From: Bacteroidales bacterium UBA3290
GTDB lineage: Bacteria; Bacteroidota; Bacteroidia; Bacteroidales; UBA932
Length of the DNA: 44,747 bases
NCBI GenBank assembly: GCA_002361615.1
Contig: DETK01000031.1
Span: 15,605-60,351, forward strand
Direction: 5' to 3'
Shown here: one piece after another, positions 23,233-31,388 of the stretch
Layout of the letters: every line of letters begins with the position of its first letter
Position numbering within the stretch: the stretch's first letter is position 1
The notes under the pieces: model-generated
Seen by the model: the letters and a program-made list of their open reading frames with translations, nothing else
Told to the model about the DNA's origin: nothing
Database searches by the model: none
Program-made: the position numbers and the translations under genes

Positions 23233-23481
23233 ATGACCAGAGAAGAAGTTTTCGAAGGACTGAAAGAGATTTTCGCGGGCGTAAAGCCCCGTCTCGACCT
23301 GAGCACCGTCTCCTTTGACAGCCGGCTCGTCAACGACCTGGGCATCGATTCCCTGTCGATGCTGCTCCTTTCACTGGCTTCCGAGCACAAGTTCGGCATG
23401 CAGTTCGGGAACACCGAAAAACCGTTCGAAACGGTCGGAGAAGTCTGCGACTACATCGTGGCTGCCGTCAACACGAAATAA
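23233..23481 (+). CDS. Acyl carrier protein
   Basis: An 82-aa ACP with the phosphopantetheine attachment site Ser40 in LGIDSLSM. It is dedicated rather than the housekeeping AcpP, which is normally next to fabF and has a different surface (ADSLDTVEL). The charge is less acidic after the DSL motif (LASEHKFGMQFGN). Co-transcribed with the acyl ligase. The stop codon directly abuts the stop of the convergent M1 peptidase gene with no base between. Confidence 0.9.
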   Translation: MTREEVFEGLKEIFAGVKPRLDLSTVSFDSRLVNDLGIDSLSMLLLSLASEHKFGMQFGNTEKPFETVGEVCDYIVAAVNTK

Positions 23482-25911
23482 TTACTGCAACAGATAGCCT
23501 GCCGCCTGCAGGATCTTGGTTTTGAGAAGTGGATGCATTGACTCGTGGGATGCGAGGAATGCTTCCACTTCTTTTTGTGCTTTCAGGGAGGTCTGCGGAC
23601 CCAGGATGCGCTTGCACCAGGAAGCCGGGAAGAAGATGTCCCCGGTGCGCTGGATCTCAGGCAGTATCTCAAGGGCCGGCGCGATGTAAGAGGCCGCTTC
23701 ATCTCCCCTGAGCGGATGGCACAGCAGGTCAAGCGCTGAAAGGACGCGGGTTTCGGGCCTTCGGTTCTCTGCCTGGAGAAGACTGTTGAAAAAAGCTTCC
23801 CGCTGCTCGCGGGCGGGCGCTGCCGCACGGCACACAAAGTCAAAGGTGGCGACGCGGTCGGGATGCGTTATGCGACTGCGCTGGATGCGGCAGATCTCCT
23901 CGTATCGATCCGGGAAGCGCAGCATCAGCTGATAGGCCAGGGAAGTGTAGTCGTTTTCAGAAAGCGTGAGGCCGGGATAGGGCTTCTGCTGTTCCCAGAT
24001 TCCGTAGAGCCGGTTGCAATCTTCGGGACTGTCGGCGAGGTTCATCATCGACCGGAATGCCTGCAAGCGGATTTCGTGGGAACGTGAGCGGTCGGAAACC
24101 AAAGCGCCGAGCGTCCGTACCAGGATCGGCTGTTTTGAGCCGGAGAAACGGACGGCATCGCTTGCATATCCCAGGAGAGAGTTGAAAATCAATGGATTGT
24201 TTTCACTGTAGAGCGCTTCTGCCGACCATTTGACGAAGCGGGCGGCATCGATGCGCTTGCGCCATACGTTTTCGTACAGATTCATCAGGACGCCCATCCG
24301 GGCCGTTTCACCGAGCTGGTTCCACATCGAATAGCAGAACTCCGCATCGTCTTCCTCCATCAGGAAGCATCCATACGTAGCACCGTTTACGTCGGGCAGC
24401 CAGTGACCGCCATGACACTCCTCGAAGCTCACTTCCTGCTGCCAGACATTGCCGTTTCCGAAGGGATCGATCTGTCGGAAGGATACCACATCGGTCTCTA
24501 CGACTGGCTCATAGAGCGGCATTCCGGGTTCCTTGATCCAGACCCGGCTCCACTCGGCCACGTCGAAGCCGGCCTCCTGTTCGAATTCGGCGATCAGGCC
24601 GTCCCAGGTCGCGTTGCCGTAACCATAGTCCTGCAGGTAGCGCCGCAAGCCTTTCCGGAAGGCTTCGGGCCCCATTTTCCGGGCCAGAAAGTCCATTGCC
24701 ACAGGCGCTTTGTCGTAGATGATATTGCAGTAGATCAGCCCGGCGTTGCTGAGGTTGTCGAGCGGACGCTGGATGGCGTTGGAGCCGACGGTACGGTCTT
24801 CCGCATAGGCAGGCGCATAGTACGATTTGAGGTCACCCAGCCGATGATTGATACCGGGAAATGCCGGCCGCACGATCTGTGCGGCAAACCAGTTCGCAAA
24901 GACCTCTTTGGTCCAGACGTCGTTGAACCATTCCATCGTGACGTAGTCGCCGAACCACATGTGCGCCGTTTCGTGGGCGATCAGCTGAGCCCGGTCGAGC
25001 AATTCGGCCGTCGTGGGCTCCGGTCCGAGAAAGATACGCCGGTCGTTGTAGAGCGTGGCCCCGGTATGCTCCATGCCGCCATACTGGAAATCGGGCAGCA
25101 CGATGAAATCGTATTTGGCGAAGGGATAGGGGATTCCGGTATAGTCCTCCATATAATCGAGCGCATCGAAGACGAGGCTGAAGACGGCGGGCTTCTGGGC
25201 CAGTTTTGCAGGATCCGTCTCGCGGTAGTACATCGATATGGCCCGGCTGCCACGCAAGGCTGTGTCGCGTTCGAAACGGCCGGCGACAAAGGAGAAGAGG
25301 TAGGTGCTCAACGGCTCGGTCTCCGCAAAGGCGATGCGTCGCCGGCCCGCCTCGGCCGGTCTTTCTTCCGCAACAGGCGCGTTGGAGACGGCCACCCAGT
25401 TCTCCGGTACCGAAAGCGAAAGCGTGTACCGGGCTTTCAGGTCGGGCTGGTCGAAGCACGGAAAGAGCGTCCGCGCCCGGTCGGGAACGAGCAGTGTATA
25501 GAGGAATTCTTCCCGCTGATTGAGCGACTGCTTACCGGCGAGAAACGCGATTTCGATGCGGTTTTCGCCCACAACCGTGTATTTCTTTGGAATTATAATA
25601 TGCTCGTTTACAACACTTGTCGATAGGTTATTTCCATTAACACTTAAGGATACAAGATGATCGGGGTCCTCGCGAAAATCGAGAACCAGTCCGCCTTTGC
25701 GCTCAAGCGTGCAGGTGATTAGTTCCGTGGCGTTCACAGGAGCTTCGCGATCGGCCGTCAGGTCGAAATGCAGGCGGTAGCGAAGGTCGTGGATCTGCTC
25801 GCCGCGCTGGCGGGCGAGTTCATAGGATACGCCCGTTTCGGGCAACGTCTGGCAGCCTGTCACAAGGGCCAGCAGGGCCAGGATCAGGCCCAGATAAGCA
25901 AACCTGTGCAT
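23482..25911 (-). CDS. M1-family aminopeptidase lipoprotein
   Basis: An 809-aa gluzincin aminopeptidase. The ATG at 25911 gives a lipoprotein signal MHRFAYLGLILALLALVTGC with lipidated Cys20; a longer frame up to 26484 overlaps the transporter gene and is rejected. The exopeptidase motif is GGMEHTG (278-284, in place of GAMEN). The zinc site is His313-Glu314-x-x-His317 with the third ligand Glu336 (HExxH-x18-E), all intact. The N-terminal beta domain runs from about 40 to 230, and the C-terminal helical domain from about 480 to the end. It removes N-terminal residues from peptides at the cell envelope. The start overlaps the AtoE-type gene by 28 nt, so both are in one operon. Confidence 0.9.
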   Translation of the reverse strand: MHRFAYLGLILALLALVTGCQTLPETGVSYELARQRGEQIHDLRYRLHFDLTADREAPVNATELITCTLERKGGLVLDFREDPDHLVSLSVNGNNLSTSVVNEHIIIPKKYTVVGENRIEIAFLAGKQSLNQREEFLYTLLVPDRARTLFPCFDQPDLKARYTLSLSVPENWVAVSNAPVAEERPAEAGRRRIAFAETEPLSTYLFSFVAGRFERDTALRGSRAISMYYRETDPAKLAQKPAVFSLVFDALDYMEDYTGIPYPFAKYDFIVLPDFQYGGMEHTGATLYNDRRIFLGPEPTTAELLDRAQLIAHETAHMWFGDYVTMEWFNDVWTKEVFANWFAAQIVRPAFPGINHRLGDLKSYYAPAYAEDRTVGSNAIQRPLDNLSNAGLIYCNIIYDKAPVAMDFLARKMGPEAFRKGLRRYLQDYGYGNATWDGLIAEFEQEAGFDVAEWSRVWIKEPGMPLYEPVVETDVVSFRQIDPFGNGNVWQQEVSFEECHGGHWLPDVNGATYGCFLMEEDDAEFCYSMWNQLGETARMGVLMNLYENVWRKRIDAARFVKWSAEALYSENNPLIFNSLLGYASDAVRFSGSKQPILVRTLGALVSDRSRSHEIRLQAFRSMMNLADSPEDCNRLYGIWEQQKPYPGLTLSENDYTSLAYQLMLRFPDRYEEICRIQRSRITHPDRVATFDFVCRAAAPAREQREAFFNSLLQAENRRPETRVLSALDLLCHPLRGDEAASYIAPALEILPEIQRTGDIFFPASWCKRILGPQTSLKAQKEVEAFLASHESMHPLLKTKILQAAGYLLQ

Positions 25912-27233
25912 ATGATGACACCGGAAACTACGAGGTCGATCAAGCAGAAGCCCATGATATCCTTGGCGTTGAGCTTGGCAATGGCCAGGGCGGGGATGGC
26001 CCAGAAGGGCTGGATGAGGTTGGTCCAGGCGTCGCCCCAGGCGATGGCCATACCGGTCAGGCCCGGATCCACGCCCAGGTCGGCGCCGGCGGTGAACATG
26101 ATGGGCGCCTGGATAGCCCAGTGACCGCCGCCCGAAGGGACGAACATATTGAGGACGGCCGCACAGAGGAAGGTGAACAGGGGATAGGAGACCGGTGTGG
26201 AGATGTTGATGAATCCGTCGCTGATGACCGTACCCAGGCAGATACCGGATTTGCCGACGCCCATCAGGATGCCCATGATGCCCGCATAGAAGGGGAATTG
26301 GAGCAGGATACCGGCGGCTCCGGAAGCCGATTTCGTGAAAGCGTTCACGTAGGCGAGCGGCGTCTTGTGCAGGATGACCCCCAGGAACAGGAAGATCAGG
26401 ATTACAGTATTCAGGTCGAGTGAACCGCCCCTGAAAAAGAGTTTGATGACGACGTAGGATAAGCCCAGCAGGGCGATGATCCAACTCAGGAGGCGGCTGC
26501 TTTCCATCTTCTCAGCCGGGGTATCGGGCTTTGCAACAGGCTTGGGTTCGTCTTCCACCAACAGGGCGGGATCGACCGTAATCACCTGTGTGCCTTTGGG
26601 GTGCATCAGCGAATTGACCAGCACCAGCGCCGCGATGACCAGCGCAACCATGATCAGGTTATGAGGATCGAGCACTGTGGCGGAAATGGGCACGGGATTG
26701 CTCAGCGCCCCGCGTGTGATCTCTTTCAGCCCGTTTCCCGGCGTAGCCATGGTCAGGGGAATGGATCCGGAGATACCGGCGTGCCACACGACGAAGCCGC
26801 TATAGGCAGAGGCAATCAGCAAGCGGTAGTCCACGCCGCGCAGTTTGCGGGCGATCTCTTTGGCGAAGATCACCCCCACGATCAGGCCGAAGCCCCAGTT
26901 GAGCCAGCAGGCCACGGCGGATATGGCCGTGACCAGAGCGATGGCGCCGGCGGGCGTCTTGGGAAGGGAGGCAAGGGCGCTGATCCCCTTTTTGATGGCA
27001 GGCGCAGCCGCGAGCGCGGAACCGCAGACCAGCACGAGCGCCATCTGCATGGCAAACGCCAGCAGCGACCAGACGCCGTTCCCCCAATGCTCCACGACTT
27101 CCAGGGGCGTCTGCCGGCAGACCGGCATGGCAACGAGGAAAGCGATGATTGTCAGAATGACAGCGAAGATAAAAGGCTCTGGAAGATAGCGCTGGACGAG
27201 CTTGACGCACCCGCGGATGATTTTCTGGAACAT
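25884..27233 (-). CDS. atoE: AtoE-family short-chain fatty acid transporter
   Basis: A 449-aa inner-membrane permease of the AtoE (SCFA transporter) family with about ten to twelve helices. Typical segments are NWGFGLIVGVIFAKEIAR, WHAGISGSIPLTMATPGN and FVPSGGGHWAIQAPIM. Family members take up butyrate or acetoacetate-type short acids. The ATG at 27233 is chosen over the TTG at 27254 because a perfect -7 box occupies 27252-27259. It is the first gene of an operon with the M1 aminopeptidase, so the cell may take up fermentation acids and peptides under common control. The reading in the ISG-rich loop is intact, with no truncation. Confidence 0.88.
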   Translation of the reverse strand: MFQKIIRGCVKLVQRYLPEPFIFAVILTIIAFLVAMPVCRQTPLEVVEHWGNGVWSLLAFAMQMALVLVCGSALAAAPAIKKGISALASLPKTPAGAIALVTAISAVACWLNWGFGLIVGVIFAKEIARKLRGVDYRLLIASAYSGFVVWHAGISGSIPLTMATPGNGLKEITRGALSNPVPISATVLDPHNLIMVALVIAALVLVNSLMHPKGTQVITVDPALLVEDEPKPVAKPDTPAEKMESSRLLSWIIALLGLSYVVIKLFFRGGSLDLNTVILIFLFLGVILHKTPLAYVNAFTKSASGAAGILLQFPFYAGIMGILMGVGKSGICLGTVISDGFINISTPVSYPLFTFLCAAVLNMFVPSGGGHWAIQAPIMFTAGADLGVDPGLTGMAIAWGDAWTNLIQPFWAIPALAIAKLNAKDIMGFCLIDLVVSGVIICTGLLIWA

Positions 27234-27251
27234 TGCAGCAAATTTGATAGA

Positions 27252-27259
27252 CAAAGTTA
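27252..27259 (-). promoter_or_regulatory. -7 box (TAACTTTG) for atoE-M1 peptidase
   Basis: A perfect minus-strand TAnnTTTG, 18 nt before the ATG at 27233. It excludes the upstream TTG start. Confidence 0.6.
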
Positions 27260-27270
27260 CATCTTTTTTC

Positions 27271-27278
27271 TATCTTTG
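27271..27278 (+). promoter_or_regulatory. -7 box (TATCTTTG) for the porin-potABCD operon
   Basis: A perfect TAnnTTTG. The first ATG downstream (27295) is 16 nt away and opens a 31-codon ORF; the porin ATG at 27417 is 138 nt away. Confidence 0.6.
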
Positions 27279-27294
27279 CGCCAATATTCCGGAC

Positions 27295-27390
27295 ATGAAG
27301 AATTTCCTCTATTCTAACGGCTATGCAAGTGCCTTCGATCCGCTCGATTCCGTATCGGGGCGCGGTCTCGTGCCGTTGGGAGTCCGCTAA
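27295..27390 (+). CDS. Possible 31-aa leader peptide upstream of the polyamine operon
   Basis: A small ORF beginning MKNFLYSNGYASAFDP and ending GLVPLGVR, placed right behind a perfect -7 box and 26 nt before the porin ATG. No family is recognised. Its position resembles a regulatory leader peptide such as those controlling polyamine genes in enterobacteria, but there is no sequence similarity to them. It may also be chance. Confidence 0.35.
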   Translation: MKNFLYSNGYASAFDPLDSVSGRGLVPLGVR

Positions 27391-27416
27391 CCCTACAAAT
27401 AATTCAAATACTCGAA

Positions 27417-28412
27417 ATGAAAAGATTGTTTGTCTTGTTTGCCTTCCTCCTGCTTTCATGTGCATTCCATGCACAAGATGTAAAAGCACAGACGGAGGGC
27501 ACGTTGCTCATTGCACCCCGTATCGATGTCGAACCCTACTATTCCTTCGATGACCATAGTTGGTCGGCGAGTCTCGGATCGACTTCCTTTTACACATTCT
27601 TTGACGGCAGCCTCGGCGAGCATCTATCCTTTTCTTTCGGCAACCACTGGCTCGCTTTCAGCGACTTCTCCTTCGACGATACCCGCGCTTTGTACCGTAA
27701 TACCTGGCGCACTGAATTCACCAATTGGGTCGACTGGGCCAATGTGACCGTCAATTTCAACGGTTTCTTCCTGACGCTCGGCAAGGATTATATGCGGATC
27801 GGCACCAACGAGATTGAAGAATACGACTATATGTCCCACTGGCAGGTCAATTCCGCTTTCTGGAATAGCTACCAGGTATATCAGTGGGGCGGCCGCGTCG
27901 GCTGGATGAGCGAGGAAGAAGACACGATGGTCTCGCTGGCCGTGACCACCGACATGAATATGATCAAGCCTTTCCATGCCCATAGCTTCGACGAATATGC
28001 CTTCACCCTGAGCGGCATGCACGATTTCGAGAATGTCGTGCTGCTGGCTTCGGTCTCGCACTGCAACATCGGCTGGCTGGGCGCTGCCGGTCTGAAGATC
28101 AATTTCAACGACGCCATTTCCATGAACCTTGACGGCTACGGCTCAGGCGAATATGCCGGAGGTGCCCTTCAACTGACGGCGGGTCTCGGTGAAAAACTCG
28201 ACCTCCTGGCCAAGGTGGGCTACGACCACGGCAATTCAGCCGTCATGGATTTCTGGGGCTCCCGCTTTTATTCCGGCGCCGGCTGCTACTGGTATCCGCT
28301 CCGTGACAACCGCGACCTTCGCGTCCATGGCCTGGCATCCTACGACAGCTACGACCATACGTTCGGTATGTCTTTCGGCCTGACGTATTCCCTGAACCTG
28401 AACCTCTTCTAG
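27417..28412 (+). CDS. Outer-membrane beta-barrel (porin-like) protein of the polyamine operon
   Basis: A 331-aa exported protein. A signal peptide (MKRLFVLFAFLLLSCAFHAQ...) is followed by alternating hydrophobic/polar strands rich in aromatic residues. The protein ends LTYSLNLNLF, with the terminal Phe used by the BAM complex. These features suggest a barrel of roughly 14-16 strands. Cys15 in LLLSC resembles a lipobox, but a barrel with normal cleavage after DVKAQ is more likely. No named family was recognised. The stop is 3 nt before potA, so it is co-transcribed with a complete polyamine ABC transporter and is a good candidate for the outer-membrane channel feeding it. Confidence 0.7.
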   Translation: MKRLFVLFAFLLLSCAFHAQDVKAQTEGTLLIAPRIDVEPYYSFDDHSWSASLGSTSFYTFFDGSLGEHLSFSFGNHWLAFSDFSFDDTRALYRNTWRTEFTNWVDWANVTVNFNGFFLTLGKDYMRIGTNEIEEYDYMSHWQVNSAFWNSYQVYQWGGRVGWMSEEEDTMVSLAVTTDMNMIKPFHAHSFDEYAFTLSGMHDFENVVLLASVSHCNIGWLGAAGLKINFNDAISMNLDGYGSGEYAGGALQLTAGLGEKLDLLAKVGYDHGNSAVMDFWGSRFYSGAGCYWYPLRDNRDLRVHGLASYDSYDHTFGMSFGLTYSLNLNLF

Positions 28413-28415
28413 GAA

Positions 28416-29810
28416 ATGAGCGAAAAAGATATCATCATCCGCCTGGACCACATCTCCAAGTCTTTCGGCGACAAGAAAGTGCTGGATGACATTTCCTTGT
28501 ACATCAAGCGCGGCGAGTTCGTGACGCTGCTCGGCCCTTCGGGCTGCGGCAAGACCACGACGCTCCGCCTGATCGCCGGATTCGGCAAGCCCGACGAGGG
28601 AACTGTCACGATGGAGGGAAAGGTCATCAACGACGTTCCGCCGTACCAGCGCAAGCTCAATACCGTGTTCCAGCGTTACGCACTCTTCCCGCATCTGGAC
28701 GTATATGACAACGTGGCCTTCGGCCTGAAACTGCAGAAAGTGCCGGAAGACGAGATTGAGAAGCGCGTGAAGAAAGTGCTCAAGCTCGTGAGCATGTCGG
28801 ACTATGAGGACCGCGACGTGGAGAGCCTCTCCGGCGGACAGCAGCAGCGTGTGGCCATCGCCCGCGCACTGATCAACAAGCCGCAGGTCCTGCTGCTCGA
28901 CGAGCCGCTCGCCGCTCTCGACCTGAAGATGCGCAAGGATATGCAGATCGAGCTCAAGGAGATGCACAAGAAACTCGGCATCACCTTTATCTACGTGACC
29001 CACGACCAGGAGGAAGCCTTGACGCTCTCCGACACCATCGTGGTGATGAACGAAGGCAAGATCCAGCAGATCGGAACCCCGATCGACATCTACAACGAAC
29101 CGGTCAATGCATTCGTGGCCGACTTTATCGGCGAGAGCAACATCCTCAAAGGCAGAATGCTGCGCGACCGTCGCGTCGCCTTCATCAAACACGAATTCGA
29201 CTGCGTGGACGAAGGCTTCGGCGAAGATGTGAAAGTCGATGTGGTGGTCCGCCCCGAAGATATCTATTTCACGACCGATCCTGCCAAGTGCCAGTTCAAG
29301 GCCAAAGTCAACTCCTGCATTTTCAAAGGTGTCCACTACGAAATGTGGGTGGATACCGACACGGGCTACGAACTGATGATCCAGGACTACGACCCGTACG
29401 AAGTGGGCAGTGAGGTCATGCTTTATATCGACCCCGATGACATCCAGGTGATGAAGAAGGAACGCGAGGCCAATACCTATCCCGGCAAAGTGGTCGGGGA
29501 GGGGAAGGTCCGTTTCCTTGACACGGATTTTGCCTGCGACACCACCGGCTTCGCCGAAGGCGACGAGGTGACGGTGACCATCCGCTTCGAGAAGGTGGAC
29601 CTGCTCGATCACGAAGAGGATGCCGACCTGACCGGCAACGTGGTGTTCATCCTCTATATGGGCAACCACTACCACCTGACCATCAAGACCGAAGTGGGCG
29701 AGAACATCTGGGTCGACACCAACGACATCTGGGACAAGGGCGACTTTGTCGGCATCAAGATCCTTCCTGAAGATATCCATCTTTCCAAACCTGCTGCTGG
29801 CAATGAATAA
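28416..29810 (+). CDS. potA: Spermidine/putrescine ABC transporter ATP-binding protein PotA (long form)
   Basis: A 464-aa ATPase that drives polyamine import with PotB/PotC. Walker A GPSGCGKT is at 40-47, the Q-loop near VFQRYALFPHL, the signature LSGGQQQR at 138-145, Walker B LLLDEP at 159-164 and the H-loop in TFIYVTHDQEEA. The C-terminal regulatory part (about 240-464) is some 85-90 residues longer than E. coli PotA (378 aa) and appears to contain two TOBE-like segments, the second about 350-460. I believe this long form is normal in Bacteroidales. The final codons overlap the potB ATG by 8 nt. Confidence 0.93.
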   Translation: MSEKDIIIRLDHISKSFGDKKVLDDISLYIKRGEFVTLLGPSGCGKTTTLRLIAGFGKPDEGTVTMEGKVINDVPPYQRKLNTVFQRYALFPHLDVYDNVAFGLKLQKVPEDEIEKRVKKVLKLVSMSDYEDRDVESLSGGQQQRVAIARALINKPQVLLLDEPLAALDLKMRKDMQIELKEMHKKLGITFIYVTHDQEEALTLSDTIVVMNEGKIQQIGTPIDIYNEPVNAFVADFIGESNILKGRMLRDRRVAFIKHEFDCVDEGFGEDVKVDVVVRPEDIYFTTDPAKCQFKAKVNSCIFKGVHYEMWVDTDTGYELMIQDYDPYEVGSEVMLYIDPDDIQVMKKEREANTYPGKVVGEGKVRFLDTDFACDTTGFAEGDEVTVTIRFEKVDLLDHEEDADLTGNVVFILYMGNHYHLTIKTEVGENIWVDTNDIWDKGDFVGIKILPEDIHLSKPAAGNE

Positions 29811-30576
29811 ACGGTCGAGCTGGGCGCTGCCTTATTTCATCTTCCTGGTGCTCTTCGTCGTGCTGCCGCTGGTGATGATCGTCATCTATTCGCTGCAGGA
29901 CGGATCCGGGCATTTTACGCTGAGCAATATCACCAAGTTCTTCACGGACAAGGATGCCCTGAGCACGTTTGCCCTTTCCATCGAAGTGGCCATCGAGAAC
30001 ACGCTGCTCTGCATCCTGATCGGCTACCCGGCCGCCTACATCCTGGCCGACAACAAACTCAACCGGAGTGCAGTGACCGTGGTGCTTTTCATCCTGCCCA
30101 TGTGGATCAACGCCCTGATGCGGACGCTGGCCACGGCGGAGCTCTTCAACATGGCGGGCATTCCGCTCGGGAAGGGGACCCTGCTCTTCGGTATGTGCTA
30201 TGACTACCTGCCTTTCATGATCTACCCGATCTACAACCAGCTCAAGAAGATGGACAAGTCCTATTCGGAAGCGGCGCAGGACCTGGGCGCGACGCCCGGC
30301 CAGGTGTTCCGTAAGGTCACCCTGCCGCTGTCGATGCCGGGCGTATGGAGCGGCGTGATGATGGTCTTCATGCCTACGGTCTCCACCTTCGCCATTTCGG
30401 AGTTCCTGACCAACAACAAGATCAAACTCTTCGGTACGATCATCCAGGAGAATATCAACAACTCGATGTGGAACTACGGTGCCGCACTCTCGCTCATCAT
30501 GCTGCTGATCATCGGCTTGACGACTGTGCTGCAGGGTGGTGAACAGGCGGAAGAAACCAGTGGAGGGCTCATCTGA
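29803..30576 (+). CDS. potB: Spermidine/putrescine ABC transporter permease PotB
   Basis: A 257-aa inner-membrane permease with about six helices. The EAA-type cytoplasmic loop that docks PotA is SYSEAAQDLGATPGQVFRKV (about 153-172). The start at 29803 (MNKRSSWALPYFIFLVLF) overlaps the potA stop; the open frame begins 19 codons earlier inside potA and those codons are not used. The C-terminus is short and hydrophilic (GGEQAEETSGGLI). The TGA stop shares one base with the potC ATG (TGATG), a standard coupling junction. Confidence 0.92.
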   Translation: MNKRSSWALPYFIFLVLFVVLPLVMIVIYSLQDGSGHFTLSNITKFFTDKDALSTFALSIEVAIENTLLCILIGYPAAYILADNKLNRSAVTVVLFILPMWINALMRTLATAELFNMAGIPLGKGTLLFGMCYDYLPFMIYPIYNQLKKMDKSYSEAAQDLGATPGQVFRKVTLPLSMPGVWSGVMMVFMPTVSTFAISEFLTNNKIKLFGTIIQENINNSMWNYGAALSLIMLLIIGLTTVLQGGEQAEETSGGLI

Positions 30577-31388
30577 TGAAAACGAAGAAAGTCCTGGCCA
30601 AAGTCTATATCTGGCTCCTGCTGGTCGTCCTCTATGCGCCGATCGTCTTCATCGTGGTCTTCTCGTTTACCGAGGCCAAGAGTCTGGGCAACTGGACGGG
30701 CTTCTCGACGCAGCTCTACCAGAATCTCTTCAACGGCAGCATGCAGAACTCCTCCGGACTTCTGGCAGCCGTCAAGAATACGCTGCTGATCGCCCTTGCC
30801 GCCTCGATCGTGGCTACGATCCTGGGAACGATCGCCGCCATCGGCATCTATCACCTGCACGGCCGCAAGCGGGGCGTGATGACCTTCCTGAACGACATCC
30901 CGATGATCAACCCCGACATCATCACCGGTGTATCGCTGTTCCTGCTGTTCGTCTTCCTGGGTATCTCGCAGGGCTATCTGACCGTCATCCTGGCCCATAT
31001 CACTTTCTGCACGCCGTATGTCGTGCTCAACGTGATGCCGAAGCTCCGGCAGATGAATCCCAATATCTATGAAGCCGCCCTCGACCTTGGTGCCACACCT
31101 GCGCAAGCGCTGCGCAAGGTACTGGTCCCGGCCTTGCGTCCCGGTATGATCTCGGGCTTTATCCTTTCGTTCACGATGAGTCTCGACGACTTCGCCGTCA
31201 CCTTCTTTACCCGCGGTACCATCGGCTTGGACACCTTGTCCACCTACATCTACGCCGACGCGCGTAAGGGAGGTCTGACGCCCGAACTCAAGCCGTTGAT
31301 GAGCATCATCTTCCTGATCATCCTGATCGTACTCCTGGTGATCAACATCCGTCAATCCAAACAACAAGCATTAATCGATAAGAAATGA
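30576..31388 (+). CDS. potC: Spermidine/putrescine ABC transporter permease PotC
   Basis: A 270-aa partner permease of PotB. It has about six helices and the EAA loop YEAALDLGATPAQALRKVLV (about 166-185). FILSFTMSLDDFAVTFF and GLDTLSTYIYADARKGG are strongly conserved in PotC. The N-terminus has a basic start (MKTKKVLAKVYIW). The last codons overlap the potD ATG by 4 nt (ATGA). Confidence 0.93.
   Translation: MKTKKVLAKVYIWLLLVVLYAPIVFIVVFSFTEAKSLGNWTGFSTQLYQNLFNGSMQNSSGLLAAVKNTLLIALAASIVATILGTIAAIGIYHLHGRKRGVMTFLNDIPMINPDIITGVSLFLLFVFLGISQGYLTVILAHITFCTPYVVLNVMPKLRQMNPNIYEAALDLGATPAQALRKVLVPALRPGMISGFILSFTMSLDDFAVTFFTRGTIGLDTLSTYIYADARKGGLTPELKPLMSIIFLIILIVLLVINIRQSKQQALIDKK

Noticed and set aside
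25912..26484. N-terminal extension of the M1 aminopeptidase by 191 codons
   Set aside because: It is Arg/His/Pro-rich, overlaps the AtoE-type gene, and lies before a perfect lipoprotein signal at 25911.
28236..29780. 514-codon minus frame opposite potA, and similar frames opposite potC/potD (30474-31367, 31352-32722) and the acyl ligase (21856-23151)
   Set aside because: Antisense shadows of clearly recognised genes.
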